Shown: piece after piece, positions 12,421 through 25,168 of the stretch
Numbering within the stretch: the stretch's first letter is position 1
How the letters are laid out: each line of letters opens with the position of its first letter
NCBI GenBank assembly: GCA_965153455.1
Contig: OZ234498.1
Location: forward strand, 3,782,001-3,846,000
From: Sphagnum compactum
Lineage: Eukaryota > Bryophyta > Sphagnopsida > Sphagnales
Direction of reading: 5' to 3'
DNA length: 64,000 nucleotides
Translations under genes and position numbers: made by a program
Notes under the pieces: generated by a model
The model's database searches: none
Seen by the model: only the letters and a program-made list of their open reading frames with translations
Told to the model about the DNA's origin: nothing

Positions 12421-12676
12421 AAACCCCAAACCCTAATCGCACTTTCTGGAAGCTATGTCACGAGAAACCCTAAACCCTACACACACTTTCTTGATCTGTG
12501 TCCCAAGAAACCCTAAACCCTACTCGTACCTTTTCAAAATTATGTCGCAAAAAACCCTAAAAGCTAATCACACCCTTTTGGAAGCTATGTCACGAGAAAC
12601 CCTACCGCAATCTCGCCTTTTCGAAACTATGTCGCAAAGAAACCAACCCTAAACGCTAACTTTCTCGATTGCTTAG
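12421..12676. repeat. ~44-bp minisatellite carrying teloboxes, upstream of PHF5A
   Basis: About six imperfect units start near 12421, 12465, 12508, 12552, 12597 and 12640 (spacing 43-45). Each opens with AAACCCTA or a variant, followed by a CT-rich middle and a segment like GCTATGTCACGAG. AAACCCTAA is the plant telobox, known in promoters of ribosomal and other translation or splicing-related genes. The array sits about 250-500 bp upstream of the PHF5A start codon, on the side where its promoter should be, so a regulatory role is plausible but inferred. The frame open through it (12455-12652) is a by-product of the repeat. Confidence 0.85.
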
Positions 12677-12857
12677 GTTTTCTCTCATATTCTGGAAACT
12701 AATTGCATAATGGTTAGGTAGATTTTGCAGAATAGTCTTGTGGATAATTGGTCTTGGCAGTTGATCAAATCTGGTAGACCCAATAGGACGCCTCCATTCT
12801 GCTTGTTAATCTGACTTTAAAAAATGGCAGAAAAAGCCACATGGAACTCTTTATGTA

Positions 12858-13560
12858 TTGTGGAACATGCTGGGTATTTCCATCACCACCTGTCGCGGGG
12901 TCGAGAGTGGAGCTCACGTGCTGAGTGGTTTCTCACCTTTTCTCTCGTCATACATGGAGATGAGTGAATATTGTTATCACCAAAGATGGTTTTCGAACAT
13001 TGGCAGACATTGTCATTGTCAATCCGACTCATACAGATTTGGTGCAGCATGCTTTGACGACAACAACACATGCAGCAATAATTGTCACTCAAAACAAAAC
13101 ACGATCCTCCAGATCGTGAACACCAAAAAATAATTTCATTCTTCTTGCCATAGAAAGCTATGGTTGTCTATGTCCTCATTTTGATTCCTTTTTTATTTTT
13201 TTGTGTATATGCTAGTATAACTCGCCATCAATAGACCTCCTTGGTACCTTCAATGCTTATATCTTATTATAGACAACGAATGTTGATAGCCCTCCAACAT
13301 GCGCAAATTATCACAATATTTCAACAAGCTGCCACATTTAGTCATAGTTCTTCATTTCTTCCACACATACCAACTAGTTCACCTCCATCACTAACTAATT
13401 TGTGGCAAAGAATGCCCTTTTAGCATTCGGGTTGTTACTTCATTAGTATTGTTTTGATTGTTTTGATTTTATTTTTTCATGTGTTTACATTTGCTTTGAC
13501 ATGCCTTGTATTTTTTGTGGATGGATTTCCATCCTTGTTTATATTTACTATTGTGGCATG
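12858..13560 (+). pseudogene. Decayed 3' end of a LINE-type retroelement ORF with its tail
   Basis: A broken coding trace runs on the plus strand. DGFRTLADIVIVNPTHTDLV starts at 12985 and ends at a TGA at 13116. Then comes F-I-x-L-A-I-E-x-Y-G-C-L (about 13134-13190), followed by PSMLISYYRQR and PPSLTNLWQRMPF ending at 13423. From memory this order matches the C-terminal part of LINE-like reverse transcriptase proteins common in seed-free plants. Stops and frameshifts show it is dead. Downstream, 13450-13560 holds a segment that recurs at 2966-3115 and 4790-4960, so those are probably other copies of its tail. No reverse-transcriptase core is visible here. Confidence 0.6.
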
Positions 13561-16500
13561 TGCCGTTGGCCCAAGTGTTACCATGTCCTCAACTGATTTT
13601 TCCTTCCAAAACCTAGTTTTTAGGAATTTATTTAAATTTTTAGTAGTAGAAATCATTTAAAAATCAATATTTCTCACATTTTGAATCCAAATCTTACCAA
13701 ATAAATTCCATTAAATCCTACTCATCAAGATATTTCCAACAACACCAAAGACACATTCCAATTCTTCCAAAGTTTTCAGCTATGATTTAATTTAATCTTC
13801 AATGAAAAAACACTCAATATTCAAGAACTTTTGCATCGCAAGTCCAAACATCGTGGAACCAAGCCCATGCACCCCTCCTCATCGAGAGCCTTCCAAAGAG
13901 ACCAAAAAAGCGATCTCAAGCATCTTGGTTCGGTGGATCTCATAAGTACAAACAAAACAAAACAAACAAACTACCTTCCTTCATAGATTATATAGATATA
14001 TAGGGTTTTCTTCTTTTTTATTGTGTCTAATGAGATGCATGTGACCAATTTGGGTGAGCCAAAATTTTCAATTGGGCAACAAACCATGTACAATGGCATG
14101 TTCCTGACACATTCCACAACATAATGATTTTCATGAGTTGCACAATGGGCATGTAAATTTTGAACAATGGTTAAGTCAAATAGACCCAATAACACATATC
14201 CATTGTGCCTCATAAGGTGACTAACAAGATGCAAAAAAAGCCATATGAAAATCATCATGTACAACAAAAGATATATCTTGAGAACGTTTGTGGATTTGAG
14301 GTGCATATCATGAAGCCAAGTGAGAAAGTATGGAAAATCTTGTAAGGCTCAAGATATATGCCATTTTCCCAAGTTTTGTAGCTATTATTCAACTTCTATG
14401 TGTGTTGCAAATGAATATATCAACGAATGTTTACCAATTATCGATCTTTAAACATATCTTATGGAGTTCAAATTTTTTTTTTATCCCCCTTAAAAAGGAA
14501 AGATATGTATTTCAAAATAATAATAATTTCCTACACCAACCAATTCATATTCATTTTCTTAAAAATTCCTTTGTGGGTTATGAATAAACTAATTTTCAAT
14601 TTTCAAATCTAGGTACAAAGGTTATGCATTATCAAATTTCTTAATTATGTTGCTTTAAAAAAAAAGTACAAGAACAACACCTAGCCTCCTGGAGCTCAAC
14701 CAACATGAACAAAATCCAAAACAAAATAAAATATGGTGGAATTAATCCCCAATTTTATGAAGAACTTGCCCAATAACACAAGTTCCCTACCCTAACCACA
14801 CCTCACACAAACCCACCGCAACCTCAAAAAAATCAATCACTTCAACTTATAACTCTTTTTAAAAGTTATGCTCTTCAATCAATTCATAATTCTCCTTTGT
14901 CAAGTCATAATTCTTCCACTTTTTAATATTGTTTAAAGTTTAAAGTTAACATGCAATTAGCACATGGGTCATTAGGCCAATTCTTCCCCATAATGATAAC
15001 ATAATCCATATTCTCCACCTACAAACAACCGCACTTTAAAGTCATCAACACCTTAACAAGATCAAACACATGTTCAATTTTTATATATTTGTGAACCAAA
15101 GATTCGAAAATTTTATTTTGCAAGGACACCCACATTCAGAAACTAATTTTCATGGATGTGCCACCAAGCTAATGGATTTGCAAATGCAAATGAGGGAATA
15201 GAGGGCCTTTTAAAGAAACATAATTTTCCAATGACTAATGTTCAAGAAGATTATTTGTTAACCATAGGACCTTGATAACCTAAGTTCATATAAGATGAAG
15301 GTTGTTGCGTAAAAACAAATGAAAAAATGAAAAATCATTTACCCAAGGGTCTATCCAATGGAAGGCAATCCTAGCTTTTAAACAATAAGTTTAAAATAAA
15401 TAAATAAACATTTCCAAACAATTTTTAGAACTTCATGGTGCGGGTTGGAAGGTAATTACTTTCCAACTACTTCATAGTACCTTTGCAACCTTGTAATTCA
15501 TGGCAAACCTTTTGCTTTCACCTTCCAAAATTGCCACCTTCATATATTGTTACCTTCATATTATAGTTGTTATTATATTCTTATTGTAATTACAATATAA
15601 CCATCTTAAATAACCAAGTATATATATGTATATATATAAGAATTAAAAATATGATCTTTTATATCAAACAGTACTTAGTACTCTCCTTGTACCAAGATAT
15701 CAAGGCAAAACAAAACAAAAATAGAAAACCTTTTTGTATTTCCATGGAACACAATGTATTTTTCTCCCAACATCAAATACAATCTCCTTCACGATTAGTT
15801 GTCCTCCTAAACCCCAAAAATCAACAATAAAAAATAAAGGAATGAAAAACCCACACGAGAGAAAATGAGGAAAAAATGAAAGAAACCTTCACCCACACAA
15901 ATTTTCCATTATTCTTAAGCCAAAAAGGCACCTCATCCCCTATTACAAAGTAGGCTTGTATCCTAATCTCCTTCACAAATTCCTAATTAATTGGCAAAAC
16001 CATGCCAATCACCTTATTATCATAGATTAACTACCCAAGCAACTTCATCTTATAGTAAAATAGGAAACTATAAACCTACCATTAATAACTAAGAAATTAC
16101 TAAGATGCTCATTAAGCTAGTTAAACTAAGTAATTTTCCCATTAACATGGAACTCCATTCTACAATTAACTTCTAATCATTTTTCCTTGAAGGTAATTTT
16201 ATGATGGGAATTATGATCAAGTAACATTTTGATTCAATTGAGGCCCCCACACCAAATTCTTTTTTCAAGATTTAGTTTAGTAGCATCAACTATTACAACA
16301 ATAGATGCATTATCAAAACAAAGATCCAAGACCATGATGTGATGCACAATAGAAGAACATTGAAAAATATGTTATTTGTGCAATAGAAGAACACAAAAGT
16401 TGGAGTTCCAAACAATAAGAGAAAACAAAGGCAATGCACAACAATAAATCACAAAAAGGAAACCACAAAAGATTTACGCAACAAAAAAGGGGGGGGGAAA

Positions 16501-19500
16501 TGGTTAGATGAAAATGTGCAACAAAAGGTCCTGAAAATAACATTACGGTGCACTTACATGACAAAATAACACTAAGGGAAGAAAAGATGATGATGCAAAA
16601 CAAAGGAGTGTGATGAGAAAAACCTATTACCTACGTAGTACGAGAGCATGATGAATAAATAATCACAAGGGCAAGAAGATTACAACAATGGCCTTTGCAT
16701 TCCACACCACACACCTACTCAACAAAACAACACAAAGGGAAAAAAAACAATAGACCACCACAATGATGCAAAACAAAAGAACATGAGAATGTCAAGTGTT
16801 TTGTGATGGAGTAGCAAACAAGTACCTAAACAATGATGTTAAGTGAAATCTTGTTCTCCTTTGCCGTTTCAAAACCTTAAACCCTAACAAATGGGAGTTT
16901 ATTCAATTGTTCCCTTTAACCTTAGTTATAATATCCAAATAGCTAATATGTATAAAGTCATTATCAATATTTGGAAAACATAATATTACTAAGCAACATA
17001 TATGAATAAATATATGTTAAAGATATATATTAGATATCCATTAAAATTTGTTAACACTTATAGTAAGTTCAATCAAATATGCATCATGGTGGATAGTGAC
17101 AAAAATGAATATTTAGGATATGGTCAAATTGATATATGGATACTATCTGTATTCATATCTAGATTTAAAGGTATAACCAAACAACATTGATATCAACCTT
17201 TTTTTTTCAATTTTACAGTTTACCAATTCTTTAACCACTAACTTTATGCATCTTTTTTCATTGTTACCTTGTTCAATCAACTTGTTTTCTGTGATGAACT
17301 AGTGCTAATGAAATGTTGTTAATTGTTCAACCTTTTTAAAAAGAAATTATGACTATGTTGTGTTGGCTTTGTGAGATTTTCATTGATAGACATTGTTTTG
17401 TGTTTTCATCGTAGTTATGTAAGCAATAGTTATTTGTTGATTTTTTTGTTACAAACTACATTGGTATTCAACATGACATGTTTTTCTATTCATGACGAAT
17501 GTTGATTGTACTCCTTTTTTGCATCATTTAAGACTCAAACAACATTGAATCACGTATTTCCATGTGCCAATGTGACAATTTTGATTTCTTGAATTTTTAT
17601 AATTTTCATATAGTGATTTGTTAACTTGTGTCATTGTTTTTTTGGGTCACTTTAAGCATCTATGTGCACATTGATTTTGAACTCATGTTTTTCCTAGTGA
17701 CATTGTTGGAGCTACTAGGATGACAACCTCACTTCTTTTTATGATTGCAAATACCTTGGCAAAGAAGTTTTCTTTTGTTTGCCAATATTTTGGCCATTAA
17801 TTTCATGTTTCTTTTGTCCATGTTGTCTTATTCAAATTTCCTTTACACATTGTTTTGTAATCTCGTTATAACTATGTATGCATATGATTGCTTATTGGCA
17901 TTTTTGTAATTGTCAACAACACCTAAACACCATACATTTGATATTATTGTTTACATGTATGTAACTAATATTTAAATTTGAAAAAATGCCAACATAGCTC
18001 TTAAATCAAAGCTTGAAAAAATTCCTAGAAATATAACAATTGAATATCATGATCAAGAGGAAAATTTGGCCTAGTTTTTTATGTTTGGAATGTGTGGGAA
18101 TGACTTTGTTGAAATGGAAGGTTCAAATTTGTTATTGATGTTGATGACTATTGTGGTCATTCAAGGTGTTTCATCAAAGCTTTATGTATGAAATTTGTTG
18201 CGTTGAAATTGGTCCAAAAGAACCCAAATGGACCTTCATTCAAACTCATTTGCAATTAAAAATTGTGATCACATTTTCAATATGTTATTAAATATAAATC
18301 TCTAATTCAAATTGTCAATAATTGTTCAAAGTTTCAATTTAGCCTTAATGTGGATGATAAAGAATTGGGAGGTTATTAACAAAAGAAGTTGAAGAACATG
18401 CTAAAATTTGGATCCAAAATGGATTCAATGGGTGAAGGTGATTATACAGTTTTCTAACATTTCAATAGATAACAGATTTATGGAAAAGTGGAGGCATTAT
18501 GAAGGACCTTGTGAATATGTTAGCTTATTCATTTTTCAAATTACAAAAGAGGATAACAACTTATGCCTTTCAACAAGATTTTGGTTTAATGTATTTGTTT
18601 TTTTTTTTTTTTTTGGTTCATTGGTTTAATTTTTACTTTGCAACTTGCATTTTGATATGTAATGTACCATGTTTAAACAAAATGATAGGAAGTAGTGGGA
18701 CATTTATTAGAAAAATGTAAATGCATTATGCTTTTGAGCATGGGAAATCACCTTGGATGCCATTTGATATTTTCACCAGTGCACAATATTCTGGAGTGAA
18801 GATAGTAGCAAACAAAGCAATTGTACAAACATGAAAAGTTAATTTTTAAAATACCATTAAAAAGTTTGATGCCTTATTGATTGAAAAAAGAATGAATGAT
18901 GGTGGGGCAAGAAATCTATCAACCAACATCACTTATTAACCTCTTTCCCTTAATCTCACCTAAGATATAAAAACGTATTTATGGGAGAAATGGTCGAGTG
19001 GTTTATGGTTCTGGTCTTAAAAACTAGCATAGTTTTTAAAACTATCAAAGGTTCAAACCCCTCATGTGAACCTTCTAGCATCACCAAGTTTGAATGATAA
19101 TCATATTTCAATGTTGTTGATTCGATTATGTATAATATAGTGATAAAATCAAGGTTTTAACTATCCTTTAAGTTCGACATCCATCCTAGTGATTGAAATG
19201 TTAAGTATTTCATAGTTCACATATGAGTGAATCAATTTAGTTTAGGACGACCATGCTACTTCTACATAAGTATAAAGTGTTTTTTCTTTAGATGTGTACT
19301 CCTTGTGTTAATCAATTAGACTTTTAGAATGGGCCCCAACTTCATAAAAGGCAAGGTAAATATCTTTTGGGTGTCAGCATGGTCGAATAGATGAAAAATG
19401 TTCCTTGTCACAAAAAATTACAAGTAGACAAATTTTCTTTTGATACATTAAAAATAGAAATATTATTTTATTCAATGATTAATATGAATATAAATTTTCA

Positions 19501-22500
19501 CTTTAATATTATAAATTTCAAATATGAACATTTTCATGTAAATCTAAATAGATTTCACAAAAATTGCATCAATTTGCAGGAAGTATCTAATCTTACAAAT
19601 TGGGTTACAAGTAGATGAAATAGTGAATGTTGTCTACTTTCAAGATATGAAAGCCTTAAAAAATACTTGTGTATTATAAAATTATGCGTGTTATTATCAT
19701 AATACACAAAATTTATAGTGTAAACATAGGTTTGAACACCATGTTGACCCAATCGAGTTCAAATCTATTTCTCACTTTATTTATGATACCAAAGTTTTTC
19801 AAATTTTGTATTCAACTTACAATAAACTAAATGGAGGGCCATTTTTTTTTCATATTTCTACTTACACAAATTTTTAATTTATTTTATGTGTTTATATCAA
19901 AAAAATTGTCATTTTTAAATTGCATTTTGGGCAGACTACTTTTTTTGTCTACTTGACCATGCCTACACCCCTTTAGTTTATGTTGATGGAGACATGACAT
20001 GGTAGTTAGGAGCAATCCAAACCTTGTTTATTTCCACAAAACCAATGACCAAATGCCAAGTTTAGTACTAAATTTTATTTTGAAATGATCCAAAAGGATT
20101 GCATACAAGTTGCCTAAAAACTAGCCATATCATGAACTTTTAAATTTGTAGCTCAAGCTACTTCATTCGATTTATAAGAATTCTAGGATGTGACAAACAG
20201 TACAAGCAAATAGTTGGGACTTGAATTATTAGATTGCACAACTACCTATAATGGCCAACTCTAAGCTCCGCTGACCGCACCAACACAATAGCGTCATCAC
20301 TTTAGTAAACACCTTTGTAAAGGATTTCCACCTTATCGTTCATGAAAGCTTCAACTTCAAGCACTAACACAAGAGAACGTGCAATATTGGCCCCCAATCG
20401 ACAATGTCATGGTCTAGTAATATGTTCTAATTCCAACTAGAAGCACACTCATCATTCAACTTGCATTTCTTCACACATGCAAGGTTGCATCAAGTTCAAA
20501 GTGAAAGGAGATGTTGGGCGTTCTTCATGTGGCGATGCGTCTTGAGATCCATGCAACTTTGAAGCATTCAACATGTTGATCAAGTTTTGAATGATTTCCC
20601 ATATCATTACAAAATCCTATAAGTACTTAATAATTACCATAGACAAAGTAACATCATAATTAGCCTAGGAAGAAAAGAAAAGAAATCCTTCACTTCAATT
20701 GTGGTGGGGCCTCTTCATCCAAAATCTTGGAGATGTTGATCGATGAGGACGATAAACATGGGTAATTGTGAACTTTCATTGGGTGTGAGTTCATCCATTC
20801 ACTATGATTAGTGGAATGGTGAGAAGGATTTCCCTTCATTCTCATTGGTCAAAAGAAAAACCACTTTTTGGAGGGCAAGGAGCTCCAAGGAAAGATTGAG
20901 GGACATGTATCAAAAAATAAAATAAAATGTGTGTGTGTGAAGGGGAAAGATGTTGCTTGTATGTGAAAGGAAAAGAGAGAAATCATTAAATAAGAAGTTG
21001 AACATACAAAGATATTGGTGGTGTTCAAGTGAAGGGGGGATCAACCTTTTATTTCTTTATAGATTATTAACTTGAACATAGATTTCTTTTAGATCCACCA
21101 TTGGTTTTCTTCCAAACTTGAAACAATTTTAGAACATTAGCTAGGCCATGTGACCACCAAATTTCAACACAATTGGAACTGGGAGCAAGGTGTATCAAGT
21201 GGAAGAATGAGTGAGGGTTATAACGACAAATGCTAGCAACTTTGGAAAGCCACCTTTACCCTTTCTTTGATTATTTTAAAACTCCCATTTGGTAAAGGTT
21301 TGGTAAGTTAAAAACTTACCTACAAATCTTAGCCCATTTGGACCTTAAGTGTAAGGGTTGTGTGTTGAAATGTGAAGGGGGGTACAATTAAACCCCAAGA
21401 TGATCAAGTGTTTAGATCCTAGAGTTCCACTATTGGATTTTCATGAAATTTGGTGAATGTGGAAAAGACTTGTAATATTCGGATTATTAAAATTTTTAGC
21501 TCCATCAACATTATTTTGTGAAAGTTGAGCTTTAATGAATCAAGCCTTGATGGTTGGCCTCGAGTTACACAATTCTATAATCTAGTTACATCATGTAGTT
21601 ATACCTACATTGCCTTGCAATTTGTCTGAAGTTCATGTTCATTTCTTGGATTCAATCAATTTACACATGCACATTGAATTACAAATGCAAGAAAACTAAA
21701 TTAAAAATGTTTATCTTCCATTTGATCTTGCAATCCACATCACCAAGTGTAGAAAACACATAAACATGTTCATTTAAAAAAACCAAAAGTGGGAAGTACT
21801 AGTTTACCTCACACCTCCTTTTTTTTTTTTTTCTCATTTTCTAGATATTTCACACTTGACAAATCTTTAATTCTACCTCCTTTGACCATAACCACAAAAT
21901 GCTTTTACAAATTACGACTTTCGCTAGGAATGTAAGTAATTATTTCATTTTGATTAGTTAAACGCATTTTGGTTATCTTGTGTAAAGTCGAATTTGGTTT
22001 TTTTGTTGTTCTTGTATAAATACACATGCATATTGCTTACTTTGGAGGGCATTGAATCAAAGCTTGAATATGTTGCATGCGCCATTTTGACTTTCTACCA
22101 TGACAAATCAATTGATTTATTGTAAGCATATTTCATTTACCTTGTTTTTAAAAAAAATCATAATTTATTTTTTCCCCATTTTTCATGCTTTATTTGCCAT
22201 GGAAATAGAACCTTTGGCCATTGCTATGCCTTATAACCTTTCATTGGTATACGTTAAACCTCATATTTGGTTACTTTTGCATGATTTTTTTCCATAATTT
22301 TTGCCAAAAGTTAGGGAGTATTGTATAATTTGATTAGTTTAATCTTGTGAAACTCCTTACTAATTTAGTGTTTAGATTTTGTCAATATAGTTTGAAAAAC
22401 TACTACATAAACATCATGAGGTGTTGTATTGATAGGCATTGATTTGACGTTGGTTATTAAGGGAAGTCATTTCCATTTTTTCAAATAACATGCAAAAAAA

Positions 22501-24360
22501 AGGTGCAACTAATTGAAAAGAATTCACAATTTAATTAAATGTAAATATAAAGGTGCTTATAATTTATTATGAAAATATATCTAAATCTGATTGTCAAAAA
22601 AATTATTTTTAATATATTATTTTACTATTTTATAACATACAAAAAAATGCCCCTTTATTTCACATGTTTCATAAAATATATAAATAATGATTTCTTCAAG
22701 GTTGATTATCCTATTGAGGACATCATCATCACATACATCACCCAACTATTTTGCATGTTGAGAAGCAAAAGCCATACCCATGTTTTTGCACAAGTTCACC
22801 AATTGGTCTTGGATGCATTGCAATCGATTGTCAATAAGTTGATTTTTTTTTCCAAAGTTGAAAAATAAGGTTTTATCTGAATAAATAAACAAGGGAGTTG
22901 AAATCATCCATATGGAAGAAGGTTTTCCCTTGGGATTATACCATGGAAATCACTAGTCATAGATATTTAATTTATTATAGGAAATGAATGACTTTTTCAA
23001 ATGTTTTATTGTCTACTTTTGCTTTGATTTGTGTTGTGGTTTCTACCTAGTTTTTAATTGATGTTAATATGTGTTTACATACAATGACATTGATAAATAT
23101 ATGAAAATTTAAACTTTGCAACAAAATAAGTGGTGAGTTGAAAAATGGTGACCTACTGCGATGTGGAGAGGCATTCAATGAAAAACAAATTGCATATGCA
23201 AAAAAATCAATAGTTCTTTGTCCATCTCCTTTTAAGATTAGGTCAAAGAAATGAATTTCAATTTGTTTGCTTGCAAACCTAGTGGATTCAAGTGGACTTT
23301 ACAACATTCAATGATCCCTAATTATAATGTTAATGAAACTCATAGAGTTTTTGGAAGAGGTGAAATAGTTAATTAGGTTGGTGATCACAAGCAAATTTTC
23401 ATTAAAACCTCTTCACATTGGAATATTATGTCAAAACTATTCAAAATTTAAAACATCATTGAAATTTGCTACAAATTTATTTATTTGCATCAAATAATGG
23501 TTTCACAAGCACATGGATCGATCATAAGAAAGGCCTTGAAATTGCCACTCTAAATGTTGCTTACCTCAAGAAAACTCAAAAAATATTGATATGAAAAAGG
23601 AAAGGTCCACAAAAGAGGTTGAATGGTTGTTATTATTCATTTTCTCAAATTACAATCATGGCTTCTTGTATATATTATTGCTACATTGTTATGATTTTTG
23701 GAATTCAGCTACATTTCATCAACACGATAGGTATGTGTTAACACCCACATTTTGGATTTTGACACAATGAACTCCAAGAAATAATAACCAAAGTTGTTTA
23801 CGTCAAATGCTACAATTACAAAATAATCATTAAAAGGATCAATATTATGTGCAATGTTAGGCCATTAATTAATTAATTAATTTCATGTAGAAGCACAAAC
23901 CGATAATCCAAGTCAAATCTGTTCAAATTTTGCAACTCCAACTGGGCCTCTTGAATTGCGAGTAGGTGCAATACTTAGATTTAATCTTGTTGCCATGCAA
24001 AGTGGTTGCGAAAGTCAGGTGCATTGAACATTTGATTTTTTTTTTAAATTTTTTTTAATCCTATAGTATTATCAACAACAAACCTAAAATAATTTAGAAC
24101 TTTCATCAAAATTGGTTGTCATGAACTTCAATTATCAATTAATGTCATGAAAACAAATGAATTTTCCATGAAATAAATTGAATATAATACTTAGTAAATT
24201 GAAGGTTGCTAATACATTTGGGATCCACGTGAACCCTAATTATAATTTAATATATCATTTGAATTGAAAGCCATTGTGGTATTTTCATAAAGGAAATTGT
24301 TATGGCAATTCACACTTTTGCATCTTTGGTTTTGCAAACATGGACTAGTCATGTATCAAC
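13561..24360. other. AT-rich region with no recognisable gene
   Basis: Roughly 11 kb with long A/T tracts and only short random frames. A segment around 14160-14250 resembles one at 12770-12850 (AGACCCAATA ... AAAAAAGCCA-ATG), suggesting scattered pieces of one retroelement. A tRNA-like sequence at 18984-19072 is listed separately. I see no convincing conserved protein in any frame. Confidence 0.55.
18984..19072 (+). pseudogene. tRNA-Leu-like pseudogene or tRNA-derived SINE head
   Basis: A perfect A box (TGGTCGAGTGG, 18991-19001) and B box (GGTTCAAACCC, 19050-19060) lie about 50 bp apart. Between them is a 5-bp anticodon stem (CTGGT/ACTAG) with loop CTTAAAA, reading UAA (Leu), and a long variable arm as in tRNA-Leu or Ser. 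The acceptor stem does not pair and two T-stem pairs are broken, so it is not a working tRNA. A SINE derived from such a tRNA is equally possible, but no second copy was found here. Confidence 0.6.
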
Positions 24361-24641
24361 ATGAACTATCTTTGTAGTCGTCAATGTCCAAGTTGTTTTT
24401 ACTACCTTGGAGACCAAACATTTGGAATTGAAGTGTATGCTGGAAGTGTGATCACCACAATGGCAAAATGCATGGTGTCAAATTTTCGTTTTGGTTCAAC
24501 TAGATTAGGATCATGCCAAGCATCTCAACCTTTCCAAGTGTTGATTGCACACCATTTTACTCTCAAACTCATCGTACCTGGCCCACTCCCATATTCCCGT
24601 TATGGTGTGGGAAAGGAACCCGAATTAGTTGTTGCTGCTGG
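24361..24641 (+). CDS. Possible upstream exon of the GEX2-like gene (unproven)
   Basis: An open frame of higher GC than its surroundings sits about 530 bp before the first firm exon. It ends in frame with VVAAG and a possible phase-1 donor (G|gtacat), which would join correctly to the exon at 25169. A possible acceptor (ctatctttgtag) lies at about 24378. The segment TLKLIVPGPLPYS faintly recalls the end of a filamin repeat, but the usual GSPF block is absent and there is no signal peptide. It may be a chance frame. Confidence 0.25.
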
Positions 24642-25168
24642 TACATGAACATTTTCATTTTCACACACCATCATGTTACACATATTTCATGTTCAATACC
24701 ATCCAACAAGGTAATGAGAACATTCATGAATTTTGTGTAATAATGGGTATCCTCATTTTATTAAAAAATATGCATACTCAATATACCAATAAAAAAATGA
24801 GTTTTTACTTTAATTGTGTTCTTGGCGAAGCTTAACTTGTAGCATTTGTTATCAAAATTGATTTCATGGATGGTTTTGTCTACTTCAAGTGAACCAAATA
24901 TCATGTTTGAAAAATGTTTTGTTTAGTGTAATGTATCGGTTACCCATGTGGTAATTTGTAATGTTGAAATGATATTTTATGATTATTTAATATGCACATT
25001 CTTGTATGATGTATGTCAACTATGCAAATGTGCGTTTTTTCAATATTTATTCCATTGCAAGCCATTCTATTTATCAATTGGATGGATTTGAAATTCTTCT
25101 ATAGGAGACATATATTTGTAGTACTACTATAGATTCAAAAATTATTCTTGTGGTACTTATGTGGGTAG

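Noticed and set aside
12455-12652. 65-aa frame with repeated MSRETL-like peptide as a small protein
   Set aside because: It is the translation of the telobox minisatellite; the repeat spacing is not a multiple of three throughout and the frame decays.
19376-19760. Second tRNA-like pair (TGGTCGAATAG near 19381, GAGTTCAAATC near 19755)
   Set aside because: The two boxes are about 370 bp apart and the sequence between does not fold as a tRNA.
22569-22868. 99-aa frame rich in Ile, Phe and Lys
   Set aside because: Composition follows the AT-rich base content; no motif and no splice context.
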